Shown here: positions 10,257-19,040 of the stretch, piece after piece
Numbering within the stretch: the stretch's first letter is position 1
Layout: every line of letters starts with the position of its first letter
From: Nemertoderma westbladi
Lineage: Eukaryota; Xenacoelomorpha; Nemertodermatida; Nemertodermatidae
Assembly: GCA_032718475.1 (NCBI GenBank)
Contig: JAUCBJ010009058.1
Span: 62,001 to 126,000, forward strand
DNA: 64,000 bases
Direction: 5' to 3'
The notes under the pieces: model-generated
What the model saw: only the letters and a program-made list of their open reading frames with translations
Databases searched by the model: none
Told to the model about the DNA's origin: nothing
Made by a program: the position numbers and the translations under genes

Positions 10257-11345
10257 ATGCCTCGCAAGATGAAACCGATTTTAAGCCGAAGCTTAGACAA
10301 AAAACTGTTAAGAATTTATTTAGATCCTTCATCCCCTGTGGGATTTGCAAGTGTTGCAAAATTAGCAAAAGCTGCAAACATCAAATCAGCACAAGCCCAG
10401 AAATGGATGAGCGGGCAAAAGACATACACCCTTCACGCTCCACGTAGACACCATTATCCAACATCTAAAATATTTACGGGAGGCATAAAAGATATATATA
10501 TGATAGATCTGGTGGATATGCAGCAATATAAGTCGCAAAATAATAATTATAACTATATATTAACATGTATTGATGCCTTTAGCAGGCTTGCTTTTGGCTA
10601 TGATATGAAAACAAAAAAGGGTGTTGAAATTATTAGTATATTGCAAAAAATATTCCAGAAAGGAAAACCAAACAGAATCGCCACGGATCAAGGTTCTGAG
10701 TTTCTAAATAAATCTGTAAGGAAATATTTAGATACGTTAGGTATACAGTATTACGTAATGTACTCTGTGAATAAGGTGGCTATTGTCGAGAGATTCAATA
10801 GAACATTAAAAACAAAGATGTTCAAAATTTTTACACAACGAGGAAATAATGTTTGCATTAAAATTTTACCTAAGCTTATCTCGGCTTATAATAGGTCATA
10901 TCATAGGACAATAAAAATGACGCCTATTGAAGTTAATAAATTTAATGAAACTGAATTAATGAATAGATTATATGGGAAATATAGACAGATTAATCATAAG
11001 AAAATAAAATTTAAAGTTGGAGATACAGTACGATTATCTATCGCTCGTACTGCTTTTGCTAAAGGCTATCGAGAACAATGGACACGTGAATTATTTATTA
11101 TTCATCGTGTCAGGTTGGATAGAGTACCCGCTGTAATGTTCGATATTAAGGACAGCGCTGGAGCTATAATAAAGGGCTCATTTTATTCTCACGAACTCCA
11201 AAAGGTCCACCCGAATAGTAATATTTATCTAGCAATTGATAAAAATATTGGCAAACTTAAAGAACGTGTACGCAATGGGAAGAAAGAATATTTAGTCCGA
11301 TTCATCGGATCCAAGAAACAGTCGTGGGTACAGCATATTCAATAA
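10257..11345 (+). CDS. Retrovirus-type integrase with C-terminal chromodomain, 362 aa
   Basis: DDE core: D84 in YMIDLVDM, D144 in IATDQGSEF and E178 in AIVERFNRTLK, the spacing usual for rve integrases. Residues 95-115 (YNYILTCIDAFSRLAFGYD) are the classical beta-strand region between catalytic residues. The C-terminus (KKEYLVRFIGSKKQSWVQ) matches the core of a chromodomain that ends early. The enzyme would insert the linear element into host DNA using the AG-starting ends and making the 6-bp target duplication seen here. A typical N-terminal HHCC zinc site is not obvious. The frame is intact. Confidence 0.95.
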   Translation: MPRKMKPILSRSLDKKLLRIYLDPSSPVGFASVAKLAKAANIKSAQAQKWMSGQKTYTLHAPRRHHYPTSKIFTGGIKDIYMIDLVDMQQYKSQNNNYNYILTCIDAFSRLAFGYDMKTKKGVEIISILQKIFQKGKPNRIATDQGSEFLNKSVRKYLDTLGIQYYVMYSVNKVAIVERFNRTLKTKMFKIFTQRGNNVCIKILPKLISAYNRSYHRTIKMTPIEVNKFNETELMNRLYGKYRQINHKKIKFKVGDTVRLSIARTAFAKGYREQWTRELFIIHRVRLDRVPAVMFDIKDSAGAIIKGSFYSHELQKVHPNSNIYLAIDKNIGKLKERVRNGKKEYLVRFIGSKKQSWVQHIQ

Positions 11346-11621
11346 GCTTAGGTTTATACTGTATATTAATTCATTTTGGTCGCATATGACCGTAATTAAT
11401 CAATATTAACTCGAATGATATTACTATATCTATAGTTCATCCGTTTTAAATAAAGCCAATAAAGCCAGTAAAATATTGATCCCGCGCATATACTGTAGAA
11501 GATGCGACAATGAACGACAATGAACGTGGTCACAGATGTCTATAATTTAACATTATACTGTACTGTACTGTATGTACAATGGAGTCAAGTAGAGAGAGAG
11601 CGAGCTTAAATAATAATAATA
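11346..11621. promoter_or_regulatory. Intergenic region with TATACTGTATA and repeated TACTG motifs
   Basis: 276 bp without a gene. An exact TATACTGTATA lies at 11355-11365, CATATACTGTAG near 11488 and TATACTGTACTGTACTGT from 11553. The leader just before the next gene is a TAATAATAATAA run. It is likely the promoter region of the capsid gene cluster. Confidence 0.4.
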
Positions 11622-12494
11622 ATGGCCACAGATACATATATCACTCTACTTTCAGATAGCTCATTAAACACTTACCCCAATAATAATCCTAGCGAGTTTA
11701 CTGTTGATTTAGCCGAAGAATTATATATTGGTCCAAACGCTAAAATTGGGCTTGCCGAGCTTCAATATCAAGCAACATACAGTAATATTACGCTGCAAAC
11801 TCAAATCTCGCTGTCAATCGGGGTAGATGCAAAAGATGCCAAATTATATAGTTTATTTCCCGGTATGCATAACTCTATTTAAGTCATTATTGATGATATA
11901 AATAAACTGTTTAATTCTGAAGCGAAATATAGAGATTTCGAATTCATTTTTAATACAAATAATTCTAGAATTAAATTTAAATTTCCTAAAAAGTTGAAAA
12001 AAATACAATTAAGTCTACGTGGTGATTTAATACAAATTCTAGGCTTAAAACCGTTATTGGATCGGAATCATCCGGATATTCCGAATTGGGATATATACAG
12101 TACCACTACAGTAGATGAATTAAGCAATATAGAACAGCCAATATTAATTTTAAATTATAGCGGGCCAAAAATTTCGGAAATTGGCATTTTAGATTTTCCA
12201 GCTCCCACGAATATAACACGTAATAAAGACACTATCTTTATATACACAGATATTATTAAGAGCTCATTTGTTGGCGACCCTTTAGCACCGCTCTTAAGAA
12301 CCTGCCCTTTAACGCAATTAAATCGAAAATATATTAATCACGAATACGAGAGCATTTGCTATTACCCGTTGTTGAATAAAAAACTAAAAACAATCTTAAT
12401 TACTTTACGTGACGGACAAGGCGAATTAATTAACTTCAGCGGAGGTCGCACTGTTATAACACTTAAGTTAATACGGGGTGGCAGTGATGGATGA
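11622..12494 (+). pseudogene. Penton-like (single jelly-roll) minor capsid protein A, broken by an in-frame stop
   Basis: The reading frame opens with DTYITLLSDSSLNTYPNNNP and then an IGLAELQY segment, the N-terminal pattern of Polinton penton-like proteins: a beta strand, Pro/Asn-rich loop, then a G-L-A-E-I-like strand. It is interrupted by TAA at 11880-11882 after 86 codons. The same frame then stays open to 12494 with capsid-like sequence ending in a short strand motif (GQGELINFSGG). The full frame is 291 codons, a normal size for the family. The single stop could be a true mutation or a base-call error. Its end overlaps the start of the next penton-like gene by 8 bp. Confidence 0.8.
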
Positions 12495-13331
12495 ATTCTA
12501 CGTAAGACTACCAAGTAATTCCTGTCCAATTGATTTTCCCCGCAATAGTGCTAGTAATTATCAGATAAATTTCCATGGCGCCTTACCTATAAACCCAAAC
12601 GAAAACTGGGTGGTAGGTATAAAAAGTATATTTTACTTAGCTACGTTGCCGTCCATGTATAACAATGTAGAGAATGTTTTTATTAAAAAAAGGAAAAAAA
12701 AATTTTGAGGATACACTTCCATCCGGTTTGTTCTACAGTATCAATGACATTATAGATTATTTTAACACGGGGGCGTTGAAAGATAAATTACAAATAGTTG
12801 AAAATACTCAGCAAAATAGGTTGCAATTTATTTTAGGGAAAACTGTGCGCGAGTTATTTATAGGTCAACAATTAGCCTATTATTTTGGAATTACTGAAAA
12901 TAATCTCGGCGCGAATTTAAATCCAAATTTTAAAATTATTTTGAAGACGAAAAATAATATAAAGGGTTATTTAATAAAGGTTATCGGAAATGGAGAAAAA
13001 GCTTACCAGATGGTATTTTTATGCCCTCAACCACCCAATTCTATTCCAGAACCTAAGTCGAACATGTACGTGACTACTAATATAATTGAAAATCAATATA
13101 TTAACGATTTTGGTTTAGCTTTACTTCGTCGTGTTGCGATACCTGATGATGTGAAATATGGTAGCGTAATAAATAAAGAATTTGTCAAGGATACAATTCA
13201 TTATATCCCTGTAAAAAAAATCATATAAGATAACATACATTCATATTGAAATAACAGACAAAGAAGGAAAAGATTTGAATTTTGAATACGGGACAACATC
13301 TATTACATTACACTTTAAACGTATAAATTAA
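12487..13331 (+). pseudogene. Penton-like minor capsid protein B, two +1 frameshifts at A-runs
   Basis: It begins MDEFYVRLPSNSCPIDFP and continues with a VVGIKSIFY strand, parallel to the neighbour at 11622. Reading moves to the next frame near 12690, where two A-runs (7 and 9 A) lie, and again near 13217 at an 8-A run. The final frame ends at 13331 with a DKEGKDLNF-type C-terminal strand comparable to the end of penton A. Both shifts have the same sign and fall in A homopolymers, so they may be polymerase slippage, sequencing error or real decay. The two adjacent genes look like an old tandem duplication. The next gene starts 2 bp after the final stop. Confidence 0.78.
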
Positions 13332-13332
13332 A

Positions 13333-13896
13333 ATGGATTCTGATTTATTTCAAAGATACAGTAAACCTCAATATGGTGGTTCAGACTCTAATCTTGCTGT
13401 TTTTAAAGGTGGTAGAAGTACCAGAGGTTCGACGCAAGTTCCTGTTTTTCGAGGTGGTTCATATATTTACCCTTACGGTCAACAAATTGACACATTTGGT
13501 CCAAACTTAAAACAACGTCGTTTTCAGCGTTATCGTAGAGGTATGCGGGCAAATCAACACGGAGAAGGTATATTTACAGACGCTTTATCGACATTGAAAA
13601 AATTTGGTAAGCCATTAGCTAAAAAAGTTTTACAGAAAGCTTTACCATTTACCACAAAATTTATGAGACAACACGTAATACCAAAAGGTAAGCGGGTCTT
13701 ACATCAGCAGGCTAATACGGTTATTAATAAAGCATTAAATAAAATGAAACCGTCAACAAGGTCAGTTGTAGAAAAAGTTTATAGAGATTTAAAGCGACCC
13801 GCTAGACCAATGTCTATGAACATACATCATGGACGTAGTAATAAAAATAAAAAAATAAAGGGCAAACTGAAACACTGTGAAAAAAGTATTTTTTAA
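13333..13896 (+). CDS. Basic virion (core or pVI-like) protein, 187 aa, with GG cleavage-like sites
   Basis: A strongly basic protein lying between the penton-like genes and the major capsid gene. It has two copies of a V-F-[KR]-G-G motif (about residues 23-27 and 38-42), resembling adenain consensus sites ending in GG, and a third Gly-rich site in QHGEGIF. After the latter comes an amphipathic stretch (DALSTLKKFGKPLAKKVL), as in membrane-lytic or hexon-binding minor proteins of adenoviruses. The C-terminus is rich in Lys and Arg. I infer a precursor protein processed by the protease at 15161. The ATG lies 2 bp after the penton B stop and the stop lies 2 bp before the capsid gene. Confidence 0.75.
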   Translation: MDSDLFQRYSKPQYGGSDSNLAVFKGGRSTRGSTQVPVFRGGSYIYPYGQQIDTFGPNLKQRRFQRYRRGMRANQHGEGIFTDALSTLKKFGKPLAKKVLQKALPFTTKFMRQHVIPKGKRVLHQQANTVINKALNKMKPSTRSVVEKVYRDLKRPARPMSMNIHHGRSNKNKKIKGKLKHCEKSIF

Positions 13897-13898
13897 TA

Positions 13899-15158
13899 AT
13901 GTCAATTATTAAGGAATTAGATTTATTTTCTACACAGCCAATACAGACTGAATTTAAAGCAAAGCATTATGAAACAATTTACCCCGTATCTAATCTCAGA
14001 AGTGAATCTAGGGAGGTCACGTTCCTTGTACCGAGATCCAATGAATTCTATACGAAACTGCAAGACGCGTTATTAATTACAAAATGTACTGTACGCTGGG
14101 ATAGACGACTTGAAAACTCCCATATTTATATGCTGAATTACCCCGCTGAAACTATGTGGAGTGATATTAAAATAGACCTTAATGAGAAGCAGGTTGAAAA
14201 TAGCAATAACCATTATTTCTACAAGTCGTACTTATCCAATTTATTATTTACAACTTACGAGGATAAAAATGGGCTACTGGGTGCGGGTGGCTTTCATCAA
14301 CCTTTATCTGAACACGGAAATGAAATTGATCCCGGCGCGCATCCTATTGCCGATGCCTTTAGTAAACAAATGCAATTTGTAAGTGGATTGACAATTGATT
14401 TTGATACTGAAACTAAAATAATACAACCCGGGTATGATTTAAGAATGCATTTTAGAAAAGTATCAAATTCGTTTATTTTTAAAATCACTCCAAATGCAAA
14501 CGCTGTGACAAATCTTCGGTTAGAATTAGATGAAATAAAGATTCTAATCCCTAGAATGGAGGTTAATCCAGTAATAGAAAGCAGTCACCTAAAAGGTTTA
14601 GAGAGTTACGATATTGAATATCAATTCCAAAAAAAGGAGGTGACAACATTTACTATTCCCGCACAAACCACAAATTACACCCAAACAAACATATTTGATG
14701 GTAAAAAACCCAAATTAGTTATTATTGGCTTCATAACAAATAACGCTTACTCGGGAGAATTAATTAGCAATCCCTTGAAATTTGAACATTTTAACCTTAG
14801 ACGCGCGGAACTGATTGTAGACAGTCTTCCAGTAGGGGGTGTAATATACGAGCCTAATTTTACAGATGGAACATATATTTTTGAGTATACTCAATTAATG
14901 AAGAACATTAATACATATATTAACGGTTATGGAGGTAATAATATAGACCATGAAACCTACTTAGGTAATTGTCCCATCTTATCCTGGGACCTAACCGCCG
15001 ACGGCTATGTTAGAGATCCGCAACCGTCGATATATACTAACGGCCAATTAAAATTAAGATTTGCCGAACCGTTGGTTGAAACCATAAATGTAATCATTTT
15101 TAATATTTATGATCAATCATTAAGTTTAAATAGCAGGAAAGAAATACATATCGATTAA
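13899..15158 (+). CDS. Major capsid protein, double jelly-roll (hexon-like), 419 aa
   Basis: The largest intact plus-strand gene of the element, in the conserved position between the penton/core genes and the protease. The N-terminus (ETIYPVSNLRSESREVTFLV, then RSNEFYTKLQDALL) follows the pattern of Polinton capsid proteins, in which an N-terminal extension leads into the first jelly-roll barrel. Alternating beta-strand-like segments continue through both halves, with a second block starting near residue 225. It would form trimeric capsomers of an icosahedral shell. No stop or frameshift is seen, in contrast to the penton genes. The assignment rests on order, size and motif pattern; a structure prediction would be decisive. 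Confidence 0.88.
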   Translation: MSIIKELDLFSTQPIQTEFKAKHYETIYPVSNLRSESREVTFLVPRSNEFYTKLQDALLITKCTVRWDRRLENSHIYMLNYPAETMWSDIKIDLNEKQVENSNNHYFYKSYLSNLLFTTYEDKNGLLGAGGFHQPLSEHGNEIDPGAHPIADAFSKQMQFVSGLTIDFDTETKIIQPGYDLRMHFRKVSNSFIFKITPNANAVTNLRLELDEIKILIPRMEVNPVIESSHLKGLESYDIEYQFQKKEVTTFTIPAQTTNYTQTNIFDGKKPKLVIIGFITNNAYSGELISNPLKFEHFNLRRAELIVDSLPVGGVIYEPNFTDGTYIFEYTQLMKNINTYINGYGGNNIDHETYLGNCPILSWDLTADGYVRDPQPSIYTNGQLKLRFAEPLVETINVIIFNIYDQSLSLNSRKEIHID

Positions 15159-15160
15159 GT

Positions 15161-15613
15161 ATGTTATCTACAGAGGACCTTGATATGTTTCCAGTGGGTG
15201 GTCACTATTTGGGCGCGTTTCCAGCTAATAAATTACCTAAATTAGATAATAATAAGCGGCAGGATTATGGCTTGATAGTAAATACCGATAAAGAGCATCT
15301 GCCTGGGATTCATTGGATCGCGATATATATACGAGATAATGAGGCCGAAGTATTTGACTCGTTTGGACCAAAATATCCAAACAGATGCATCGAAAAATGG
15401 CTTGAGAAATATTCCGCAAGGTGGCGTACTACTCGCAAACAATTTCAAGACCCAAGGAGGACCACATGCGGTCTGTACTGTCTGTATTATTTGGTAAATC
15501 GTATTCACACAATCTATCCAATGAGAGCGTTTACAAATAATGTGGAAATAAATGAAATAATATTATATAAATGGCTTGTTAATTATTATAAAATAAACCA
15601 ACATGCGTTGTAA
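15161..15613 (+). CDS. Adenain-like cysteine protease, 150 aa
   Basis: Catalytic pattern of the adenovirus/Ulp1 (C5/C48) clan: His51 in GIHWIAIY, Asp66 in VFDSFGP, Gln96 in QFQDP and Cys103 in TTCGLYC. The Gln-Cys spacing of seven is typical. Such proteases mature capsid and core precursors, here probably the GG-containing proteins at 9649 and 13333. The gene starts 2 bp after the major capsid stop. It is slightly short at the N-terminus compared with adenovirus protease but has every catalytic residue. The start ATG (MLSTEDLDMF) is the first in frame. Confidence 0.93.
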   Translation: MLSTEDLDMFPVGGHYLGAFPANKLPKLDNNKRQDYGLIVNTDKEHLPGIHWIAIYIRDNEAEVFDSFGPKYPNRCIEKWLEKYSARWRTTRKQFQDPRRTTCGLYCLYYLVNRIHTIYPMRAFTNNVEINEIILYKWLVNYYKINQHAL

Positions 15614-15648
15614 TTAATCATTTAGCTTGCTTTTGTTTATCAGATAAA

Positions 15649-16251
15649 ATGGATAATATTATTTTTGTTGATTTTCAATATTATAAGATAGACAATAAGG
15701 AGTATCCGGTAGTATTTAAAGAATTTGCAATATACGATTCTAATTACACCAAAACTAATGTAAAGACGTTTTTAATTAAAGGCCCGTCTAATATTAAGTT
15801 ATCAGCTTTAGATGCAGCTCACGTAAACAATTTACGGGATATGACTTCTCACTTGCCCTGGGACTACGGGGACATTTCTCAAGATGACTTTAAAAAATAT
15901 ATGAAGAGACATTTAAAATATAAAAAAAATATTCATGTATTTGGGTTGCTGAAGCGGGCAATATTAGTTTCCCAACTCGATGTTCTCGAGCCAAATTCGG
16001 TGGAGAAATTGGGAATATATAAACAATATCACGATTATTTAACGCCTTGTCGATTTCACGACCGATTCACTACAGTAGAAAGTAAATGCGCGTTCCACTT
16101 AAACATAAGGGATAACTGTCTGCGATACTGCTCAGCAAAACGCGTTGGGGGGTATGAGGCGCTACACTTTTTCATGAGAAAGCGTTTAACTGCGACTGAT
16201 GATGATGATGATAAACAGAAAGAAATAACTGCGGTGGAAGATGTACTGTAG
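15649..16251 (+). CDS. Polinton orphan protein with Cys/His-rich C-terminus, 200 aa
   Basis: The N-terminus reads IIFVDFQYYK with a D and a later KEFAIYD, a layout reminiscent of an RNase H-fold strand pair. A putative zinc site lies at residues 134-161 (C134, H137, C147, H150, C157, C161). An acidic D-run near residues 184-188 is encoded by a GAT repeat. I have a recollection of uncharacterised arthropod proteins with the same IIF-D start and C-x2-H/C-x2-H end associated with Polintons, but cannot check it. The frame is intact, on the plus strand, last of the morphogenesis cluster. Confidence 0.78.
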   Translation: MDNIIFVDFQYYKIDNKEYPVVFKEFAIYDSNYTKTNVKTFLIKGPSNIKLSALDAAHVNNLRDMTSHLPWDYGDISQDDFKKYMKRHLKYKKNIHVFGLLKRAILVSQLDVLEPNSVEKLGIYKQYHDYLTPCRFHDRFTTVESKCAFHLNIRDNCLRYCSAKRVGGYEALHFFMRKRLTATDDDDDKQKEITAVEDVL

Positions 16252-16393
16252 GTTTACTCTAAGCATGTAATGTGATGGGATAATATAATTGTTTTAATGT
16301 CAATAAAAATAATAAAAACATTAAAATCTATTTTTTATATCTCAGTTTGACTAAAGGTGTAGGGCTTAAGTTTACACACACACACACACACAC

Positions 16394-16474
<81 letters not shown>

Positions 16475-17365
16475 GCACCTACCGGTAGCCGGCGGTTGTA
16501 TCAGAGTTTAACTACCAGTAGCTAGCTGATTTTACTACATATGCCAACAACGCTAAACTGTAGAACGGCAGAATGGCCCCCGACAGCAACCACAGAGCTT
16601 TAGCATTACCGGTACCGTACTTACTAATAATAAAATTAAATTAAGTCGACATGCGGGTTCGTGAATACAGCATTAGAGGAGGCCCACCTAACAATAGGCC
16701 TACTGGTACCAGCACGGTAGCACTCTTGTACCTGTATACTTGGATAGCGCAAGAGCATGCTGGTTTCTTTGATTTAAGGATTAGGCTATTACACTTGAAT
16801 GCTTCCAATTTTCTGTTTACAACTTTAATTGGTCTAATCTACATTACTGCGTGCTACTGTTGCATAGGTAAGCCTATACAGCTATAGTTAACTTTATGCG
16901 GGGCCCTTTTTCGCATGTTGACCCAATATGGTTTACGGATAGGTAAGGTACACCTTCATTTGGTTAGGCATATAGGCCTAATGACTACTCCTCAACTGAA
17001 AGCTGACTACCTCACAGACACAATAGGTGTAGTTAGGTACCGGTAGCGCTATTGGACCTATAAAATCCCCTCGCACTCTGTTACTCTAGCTGATACAATA
17101 GGTGTGGTTTGAGGTATAACTATATAAAATCCACCACATTCTCTGGTTATTAACATTCACTCTATGTTAACGATCCTATATAAAACATAGTTAGTTAGTT
17201 TATTTTATTTATTTATGCGTCCGCTTTTTAAGTTAAATTACATATAATATAGACATACACAGACCGGTAACATTTAGGTCTACTTTACAGCTTTATAAAT
17301 GCAGAAATGAGTATGAGTGTACGGGTGTACAGGTGTAGGCCTACTAGTTAGATAGCAGTATCCAT
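16252..17365. other. Gene-poor central region of the Polinton, with a CA microsatellite
   Basis: No convincing gene. A pure (CA)n tract with one interruption fills 16374-16473. Beyond it the sequence is rich in CCGGTA and TAGGCCTA words like host intergenic DNA. Around 17000-17140 there is an imperfect duplication of about 85 bp, each copy carrying GATACAATAGGTGTG or a variant and then a TATAAAATCC box. It separates the two oppositely oriented gene blocks, so transcription units converge here; terminators may be present (AATAAA words near 16301-16312). Confidence 0.6.
16374..16473. repeat. (CA)n microsatellite
   Basis: About 100 bp of CA dinucleotides with one CCTA interruption near 16391, between the convergent gene blocks of the Polinton. 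Confidence 0.97.
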
Positions 17366-17770
17366 CTATGAAAAATGTTGATGATTACCTGTAGGCCTAT
17401 TACAGGTAGGCGTTGCTAGTTTAATTTCTTTCCAAATAGTCTCCATCGGTTCTGTTATAGTTGTAGCGGTCTCTGTTTCCCAATTCTCTTGTAGTGGTAT
17501 TAATTCGTTTTGATTACCGGTACTAACTTCTTCTTCTTCTTCCGTTCCTGGATTTATTCTTATGTTCAAAGTAAAGTTTTTTGTTGTTTCTAACTTTGTA
17601 ACACCGTGTTCGTGATTGATGATATTGGTAAATCCGATTTCAAATTTTTTATTAATGTATCTGATTTCCAAATCGGATACGTTTGAGGATGACACAAAAG
17701 TATCCTCACTCTCAAAATCGAACTTTATGCTGCTTTTCAACGACCGGTTGTTGATATAGGCGAAAGTCAT
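17366..17770 (-). CDS. Polinton orphan protein, 134 aa
   Basis: Most distal minus-strand gene of the element. The N-terminal half is mixed charged and aromatic with beta-like segments (LEIRYINKKFEIGFTNII, FTLNIRINPG). A glutamate run (EEEEE) follows, and the last 40 residues are Thr/Pro-rich. No domain is recognised. A TATATATATAAA stretch lies at 17792-17803, only about 22 bp before the ATG. Length, codon continuity and orientation with the polymerase block support a gene; function unknown. Confidence 0.6.
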   Translation of the reverse strand: MTFAYINNRSLKSSIKFDFESEDTFVSSSNVSDLEIRYINKKFEIGFTNIINHEHGVTKLETTKNFTLNIRINPGTEEEEEVSTGNQNELIPLQENWETETATTITEPMETIWKEIKLATPTCNRPTGNHQHFS

Positions 17771-18458
17771 CTTCTTGCTGTCTCAGGTTAGTTTATATAT
17801 ATAGTCAACTAAGGGTAACAGAACGGGTGGATACAGTATACCGGTATTTGTTTTTTTTTTTTATTTTGGTTAACAAAATTATAGTTCACTGTTAGAAAAA
17901 TTGAGTTTATATATATTTTTGTAGAGGGTCGCAGATGTGTACATTACAAAATTCACATAGTTAACAAAATGCAGAACATAAACCTTTCCCATGAGGATTG
18001 GCGATATATGCTCTGTTCATTGTTCTATTCTGAATGTAGGGAGATGCATAGCGGATGTTTTAATGATATGTACCGGTATACAGAGTAGTAACAGATAGGA
18101 TGGCATCGTCTTTGACTATGAATACCAGCACATATCCCTAATCTTTTCTCACCGAGCTTAGCGTTGCCTGCTGTACACTCGCACACTCATAAGTAACAGA
18201 TGCGCTATTGTGGCTCACTCGTGAGCAACAATGCCAAGTTAGCTAGCTAGCTAGCCGAGGCTGCTGAGTATACTATGCCTACTTGAGTGTTACAAGAAAC
18301 AATCGCTCTACTGAAGTTAATTTCCCCCTCAAACTAGTTATTGATTTTAAAAAAATATTCATAAATTTCTTCTCCCTTCAATTTAATATATATATTTTAC
18401 AGTAAAAATCTCCACCACCAAACAGCAACAACAACAATAAATTTCACTCGTACCGGTA
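17771..18458. other. Intergenic, no gene seen
   Basis: An A/T-rich stretch between the 134-aa orphan and the TBP-like gene. It contains several CCGGTA words and a GCTAGCTAGCTAGC microrepeat near 18240. I see no coding frame, hairpin or repeat that recurs elsewhere in the element. Confidence 0.5.
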
Positions 18459-19040
18459 CTAATTATATTTTACATCAAAAACCCCCACACCAAACAATAA
18501 TAAATTATTAACCAGCTTGTTGAAAATAGGATAATATATATGAAATTTAAACGGGGAACACATTAATGTACATTTACCAGTGTAGAAACAGCAAACAACA
18601 ACAATATTATTTATTCTGACTTTACAGTTATTGAATATTTCAGGGTCGTATGAAATTTCTAGTTTAACATTATCAAATATAACATAAAACCCGATATTAT
18701 TTATAAGTAACCTATAAATTACAGTATCGATACTAAAAATATAAGTACACAAATTGATTGATTTAAAAATCAAATTAATGTTTGTTTTTTCTAATATATG
18801 TTTTTTCACTTTATTAAAATTATATTTTCCACCGAGAATTGTTATTCGTCCATTTGTAAACATTAATATGGTTGCACCAAATACCTTATATATAAACTGA
18901 TTAGGTTTGAGTACAATTTTACCATTCAATTGCTTTTTTAATTCTTTCAAATTAAGTCCATAAATAATCTGCTTACAACTTATATTTTTATTTACTATTT
19001 GATAATTCATCATCAACACCGTCGTCTTTTGGTTCTTCAT
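18459..19040 (-). CDS. TBP-like two-repeat protein, 193 aa
   Basis: Two successive halves share the beta-alpha-beta-sheet-alpha layout of TATA-binding protein. Repeat 1 (about residues 12-88) has KPNQFIYKVF followed by ATILMFTNGRITILGGK. Repeat 2 (about 92-185) has SYDPEIFNNCKVRI followed by VVVCCFYTGKCTLM. In TBP the same place is an [EY]-x-P-x-x-F segment, then a hydrophobic strand, then an F-x-[ST]-G-[KR] turn and a second strand. Both halves keep this order and the F-x-[ST/N]-G turn. It would bind minor-groove DNA at promoters. It overlaps the 3' end of the polymerase frame by 53 bp; an internal start at codon 10 (MMNYQIV) is equally possible. Match is by eye only. Confidence 0.55.
   Translation of the reverse strand: MKNQKTTVLMMNYQIVNKNISCKQIIYGLNLKELKKQLNGKIVLKPNQFIYKVFGATILMFTNGRITILGGKYNFNKVKKHILEKTNINLIFKSINLCTYIFSIDTVIYRLLINNIGFYVIFDNVKLEISYDPEIFNNCKVRINNIVVVCCFYTGKCTLMCSPFKFHIYYPIFNKLVNNLLLFGVGVFDVKYN

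Noticed and set aside
16651-16887. 78-codon frame in the central Polinton region
   Set aside because: It lies in host-like low-conservation sequence, has no promoter or neighbour spacing like the other genes, and its hydrophobic tail looks fortuitous.
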